Below the pieces are notes generated by a model. It saw nothing but the letters and a program-made list of their open reading frames with translations. It had not been told where the DNA came from and did no database searches. The translations under genes and the position numbers were made by a program. Shown in pieces: positions 59,494-64,000 of a stretch of DNA of 64,000 nt. The stretch comes from Ignelater luminosus (lineage: Eukaryota > Arthropoda > Insecta > Coleoptera > Elateridae): positions 1-64,000 of the forward strand of contig VTPC01007035.1 in NCBI GenBank assembly GCA_011009095.1, in the 5' to 3' direction. Numbering within the stretch: the first letter of the stretch is position 1; every line of letters begins with the position of its first letter.

Positions 59494-59587
59494 CTACGTG
59501 CTCGTTCACTGAAGTTAATTCACCAGCGTATAATTTATCAAAACAAATTACAAGAAAAACTTTCAGTAACACTATTAATTTATACAT
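59494..59587 (-). CDS. Candidate first coding exon (signal peptide) of the ACE-like gene
   Basis: The ATG at 59587-59585 opens 31 codons: MYKLIVLLKVFLVICF, then DKLYAGELTSVNEHV, and one further G before a donor GTCAGT. The start has Lys at 3, a hydrophobic run of about 13 residues and an Ala-Gly around 21-22, as in a signal peptide for secretion. The exon ends in phase 1, and the ACE-like exon at 8036-8306 on the same strand needs exactly one incoming base (G plus AA gives Glu). A joined reading would place the mature N-terminus a few residues before the EDWLNEV block. The link is inference over 51 kb. A chance ORF of this size is possible in AT-rich DNA, and the exon-like ORF at 63280-63469 also ends in phase 1. 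Confidence 0.35.
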
Positions 59588-62500
59588 ATTCTACTACATA
59601 TCATTTCTGTTATGCATTCAGAATACTCTTTGTGGTTGTAATTCAAACTGTTAAATATAGAAACGCAACAACTGAAACTGAGAAGTTTTTCCAATTTTCC
59701 TAACTTTATATGAATGTGCACTCCCGTAGGTTTTACGTTGGCTCATGCGCTTGTTGAGCAGTGGTAATCCGAATATTGTACACAAGAGGCGATAATAATT
59801 ATTGAAATAATTTTTCGTTTTATCCAATTTCACGTTATTATGTAAGGTGATAGATTATCTGTTGGGGGAATAACTAAAGAGATTATTATCACTATCGATA
59901 TTGATTTTCATTTATTTGCTCTTTTCACTAACATTATTATCAATTCATTAACAGAATTAAACGCTAGGTAAAAACTTTTTGTAAAGATAAATTGTATGAT
60001 ATAAAGTCTCATTTTTAATTAAATGATGTATTGATCTATCTCAGCGTTTACCTCATTAAGGTAAATATTATTCTTTCTCTCAAGAAAAAAGATGAAGGCA
60101 AAAGCATGATTTTAATTAAAATTCAAAAGAGGAAAAAATTGTTGGATTTTTATATGTTTCCTAAATGATGTGATGTTACAAAGCTAAAGCCTGCTTCAAA
60201 CGCACCTGTCGTGTCTGCGGGAAAGAAAATCTCGAGATATTTTTAATTATAAATGGCTTGAGGAGTTTTAAACAAAAATTAATTTCATAAAAATTTGTGG
60301 CGGATGATGGCTTTGTATTTAATTTCTCCTGTTGATCTTGAATTATAAAAATCCAACAATAAGACTACCAAAAGAATTAATTGTTTTATTATTATTATTA
60401 TTAAAATCATGGCTATAAAAGCAAAAATAACGCATTTTTGTGTAGTATGTGCATGACACGTTTGTATTATAAATAATAAATGCCAAATCTATGCCTTTTT
60501 ACGAATATTAATAAAATTTATAACTGTAGAATATTCTTGTTGTTTCGTTTGATCTACCATTTTAGTTAAACGATTAAAAAACTTTTTCTTGTACAACCAA
60601 AAATTAGATTATGAGTTAACTGTACAGCTTACTTTAGATTGTTTTTCAATGAAAAATAGTAAATGGCCATAGCTAAAACAACTTTTGGTAAACTAGAAAT
60701 GGACAATTAAAGCTTGATATAATAGTCAGTTGGTATCTCTCAAGGTTTCGCGAGATAGACAGAAACCTCACGCAAATCAGACCTGAAATCAAAGTATCCA
60801 CCGCAGTCATTCGTGCTAGCCCGACACCAAAAAAACTGACTTGGAAGCAGAGTTCCCTTCTTAGGGATATACAGGGGACAAAATTCTTTCTTAAAGAAGT
60901 TTCTAGTCCAAGAAACTCTATCCAAACTGTTATAAAATAATCTACAGTAAAATATGAGATATCCAAATTTAAACCACTGATTGCACCCACTAGGTCTCAG
61001 TCACAAATCACAAGATTCACCACAGAAAAGCCATAAAGATTTGATAAATACCCAGCGTTCTATTTAAATGCTTTGAATATAACTTAATATCCCAGGTAAT
61101 TATTCAATAAAAATAAAACACCAATTCTTGATTATGCCACATATAATCGACGCCAACTTTAGGTCAATACCCACTTAAGAAAAGTGTAACCAAAAAAAAG
61201 TGTACCCAACATCTTCATTGGACCAAACTTTGAAAGAGAGTTCTTTTCCTAACCAGAAATTTCACGCTGAAAAAATATCAGTAAATGTTCCAGTCAAAGT
61301 GGAAGGAGAGCTTGGCAAATCAAGACCTTTCTGCGATATAACACACATGAATCCTCCTACATTCCATGGATATCTCATTAAAAAGTATCATAAAAAGATT
61401 CTAACAAAAAACGTTTGGTACAAGAAGAAACTCTGCCTGTAGGATAAGATAACCTATTTGTTGCAAAACCAAAGAGTATTTAAACCATAATTTCTAATAG
61501 AGGAAATTATTAAAAGTGAGATTTTGTTTGGAAGAAAATTTAATTTGTAGAAATCTGTAATAAAAAAATGTGGAACGCTCCTGAAGACAAATGTTATCAG
61601 TACTCAGTGGTGCGCGGAAGAGTGTAGCCGCTGCTTGTGGTCTGGTAATCCTATCGCCCTGACCGACTTTAAGAGTGATTGGGTCGGCCGCAAACCACTC
61701 ATTTTCTCTTGCGCCCAGCTCAGGCATTTGGTTGCAGCATGTTTTTCTTCATGCGGTTGATGGACGTCTACGTCTAAGAAAAAAAGTGAACTATCGCATC
61801 AGGCTTAACACTACCCATTTTCCCCGATGATTCTGCTTATCAAACAACTTCTGTGGCGCACGGTTAGTAAGTTTGCGGGTTATCGAAGTCCCATTCTTAC
61901 CACAGCTATTTCTGGGTTCAACCGCTTCGCCTATGTACAATGATTGCAATTGCAAGAGAGAGTGCTTAAGAGTGTTACTACCGATCGTCTAGGACAGCTC
62001 TGCTAATTGCTGCTTGCTCCTGAACACAAATGCTACCCTTTGCTATTGCTTGCATACTATCAGCCCAGAGCAGCACCACCTAAACTAAAAAAACTATGTT
62101 ACGTCGGACACATACGATGACGATTAACACTACTTTCAGGAGATAACATCATCAAGCCTGCACCGATAATATTAAGAAGCATACCACTGTTAGCTTGCTT
62201 CTACAATAGTCTTTGGTTTCTTCAAAACAATGAACAATAAATATTAAGAATTGGCAATGTGTCTATAGACAATACAAAAGAAATTCAGTTCAGGAGGAGT
62301 AAGAATGGTTACTGTTCATGAGCCTTTCTGGCAAGAGAAGAAAACTTTTCTTTAAAAGCAGCTTCATCTTGAGACAAGCATTACTAGATAGGCATTATAT
62401 TATAACTCAATATTTGAACAAAAGGTTAAAAAAAACTTCCATGTAGTAATTTTTAGAAACTCAGATGTTTCAGAACTTTACTTCAGAGGAGTTTAGATGT

Positions 62501-63279
62501 TTTTGTTTTTTGGTTAAAGGCATTTAAGGACGATCCTGGAGAAATCGTCCAGCATGGTCTTAATACTTAAGACTAATTTTCAAAAGGTATTAGTTAGACA
62601 CTTTTGTATAAAAGTTAGAATGTGTGTAGACAAAGGAGGTGCATGTGCATGACGCACCCCGTAGATAGCACTCCGCAGATTTCCAAAGTTTTTAATACAA
62701 AATATCAGGTAATCGAATTTTAATCGTAAAGCTAACAAAAAAAAGTAAATACGCAATCTGAAGAACAATATGTGTCCAAAAAAACCCTAAGAATCTCTGA
62801 TGGCTAGTTTTATTCAATTAAAGCAAAATAATTAATTTACTATAAATTCACACTACAGATTGCCAAACTTAGAATTTGTACGCAGATAAATTTCATTTAA
62901 TAATTTACAAAAGTCTGCAAATAATTCAATAATCTACACATAACGTGTATAAATTTTTAAAAATAAAGAAATAATGTCAAACAAAAACGTTCGATAACGG
63001 AAAGTAAATGCAAAGTATTTATCGTATGATAATGAAAAAAGCAATACATAAAAATGAACTAAAATAGTATGAAGAAATTATTATCGTTCATTTTACACTT
63101 AAGAAAATAACAAGCTTTACTAATAAAAATAATCGACAAATACAAAATTGCACAATTATTCAGTGAATTTTTAATAACAGTTTAATAGCAGATGTTTGAT
63201 ATATCAAACAAAACAACGAATATCACAACACACAAGGACAGGTTAATACAAAAACGTAAATACTAAACAAATCACACAC
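59588..63279. other. No gene recognised; a few GC-richer patches
   Basis: The frames at 60673-60990 (minus), 61200-61442 (plus) and 61494-61727 (minus) are not recognisable. The last one lies in a GC-richer patch (61600-61740) that may be part of a retroelement. Nothing else is supported. Confidence 0.35.
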
Positions 63280-63469
63280 CTGTATCACAGCGATAACGAA
63301 GCAGCACGTACCCTTCTGGAGCTGGGTCCAGATGATACCCTCCAGGGTAATCGCTAGCTGGCTGCAGATGGAACGTATTCGGAGAAGTCGTCGAAATTAG
63401 CGAACTCTGAATTATGAAATCCACAGAATCGCCAAGTAGTTTTTCCCAGAAAAAAAGAAACTTCAACAC
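63280..63469 (-). CDS. Exon-like open frame with strong donor, unknown protein
   Basis: The minus frame is open from at least 63520 to 63280 and ends GATACAG before GTGTGTGA, a good splice donor in phase 1. The last 40 codons are balanced in composition for this AT-rich region and read HLQPASDYPGGYHLDPAPEG then YVLLRYRCDTG. There is no ATG, so this would be an internal exon; AATTCAG at about 63410 is a possible acceptor. I do not recognise the family. It is either an exon of a minus-strand gene (possibly the same one as 59494 and 8036) or a chance frame. Confidence 0.35.
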
Positions 63470-63790
63470 AACTCTAATAATACGGGTAGGTTTTACAAAA
63501 ACCTCACAAATGACACCACCACCACACTAATTTTAAATTTTCGAATCTCTTGAATCGGTACGGCAACGACCGCTATCAAACTTGAAGTCGCCCAGAATGT
63601 AAAAGCAAGCCAATGTTAAAATGTTCCTGCTGCAGTAGGATATACAGGGTGATCATAATATAATTCGGCAATATAATATAACTCAAATTTAAGAATGCTA
63701 AAATAACACGTAACAGACTGTCCACCGAAAAATGGAGAATAGAGGGCTTTGGAAACTTTTATCATCCACTACACAATAACATTAGTGTAA

Positions 63791-64000
63791 AAAGGCAAGC
63801 ATTTAGAGAAGGATTTATATTACAAAGTTAGAAGTGGTGCACATCAAACTAAAATCCTTGTAGAATACACACTAGAATTAATAAGAGATGTCAAAGAATT
63901 AAAAAACGATTTAAGGGAGTATAGAAATGACCTAAAATCTCTAAGAGAGGAGAATTTAGCTATGCGAGAAGAAATAGCACAATTACGTGCAAAAACGGAA
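63791..64000 (+). CDS. Coiled-coil ORF, probable LINE ORF1 start, runs off window
   Basis: After a TAA at 63788-63790 the frame is open for 70 codons to the end of the window. It becomes strongly helical and charged: LELIRDVKELKNDLREYRND, then LKSLREENLAMREEIAQLRA. The heptad pattern of Leu/Ile with Glu/Lys/Arg is a coiled coil, as found at the N-terminus of ORF1 proteins of insect LINEs related to those in this window. No start codon was chosen; none lies in frame before the coiled coil. A MITE-like end (TATACAGGGTGATC) lies at 63641. Confidence 0.45.

Noticed and set aside
1-64000. CRISPR arrays, operons, ribosome binding sites, rRNA
   Set aside because: None seen; intron-like splice sites, eukaryotic tRNAs and transposon types show this is a eukaryotic nuclear sequence.

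Overview
The window is AT-rich eukaryotic DNA, most likely from an insect. The transposon mixture (irritans-type mariner, Tc1-like, pogo, P-element-like THAP, hAT, gypsy-type LTR, jockey/CR1-like LINEs and Penelope) and one exon resembling an insect angiotensin-converting-enzyme (ACE)-like protein support this. I cannot give the order or species. Coding density is very low: most open frames are broken transposon proteins or chance frames in AT-rich DNA. Two 10-base N runs (22473-22482 and 35436-35445) mark scaffold joins.

Layout. At 1-627 (minus) the start of a DEK-like SAP-region protein runs off the window edge. A frameshifted pogo-type transposase lies at 868-3050 (minus), with an array of 13-bp motifs just upstream. 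A 2.17-kb solo LTR with a 4-bp target duplication lies at 3811-5984. An ACE-like exon is at 8036-8306 (minus), followed by a foldback MITE. At 9.6-14.7 kb there is a decayed gypsy pol (minus) and then a decayed LINE (plus) that carries a Penelope GIY-YIG fragment inside its reverse transcriptase. Between 18 and 24 kb are a MITE, a decayed Tc1/mariner element, a duplication spanning an N gap, and an element with ~140-bp inverted ends. A jockey/CR1-like LINE is at 27.35-30.17 kb and an LTR with primer-binding site at about 31.2-32.1 kb.

Between 35.0 and 36.4 kb are four tRNA-Asp(GTC) genes in a ~355-bp tandem array, interrupted by a 525-bp solo LTR. Then come a hAT remnant, a full-length but dead mariner (37208-38481), and a Tc1-like element (38766-42085) into which a second copy of the 2.17-kb solo LTR has inserted. 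At 43.5-46.8 kb an LTR-like region with internal tandem repeats is interrupted by a P-like element that encodes only a THAP-type protein. Next are another LINE (47.3-49.9 kb), a reverse-and-forward motif array, a minisatellite, an internally deleted mariner, a 30-bp palindrome with LTR-like ends and a target duplication, a foldback structure around a cysteine-rich ORF, and a 724-bp foldback MITE. The last part holds two candidate coding exons on the minus strand and the start of a LINE ORF1-like coiled coil.

How the parts fit. The signal-peptide-like ORF at 59494-59587 ends in a phase-1 splice donor, and the ACE-like exon at 8036-8306 begins in the matching phase on the same strand. If they belong together, about 51 kb of this window is one intron that collected nested transposons and a tRNA array. 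This is an inference. Several insertions can be ordered by nesting: the solo LTR entered the Tc1 element, the P-like element entered an LTR, and a solo LTR entered the tRNA array.
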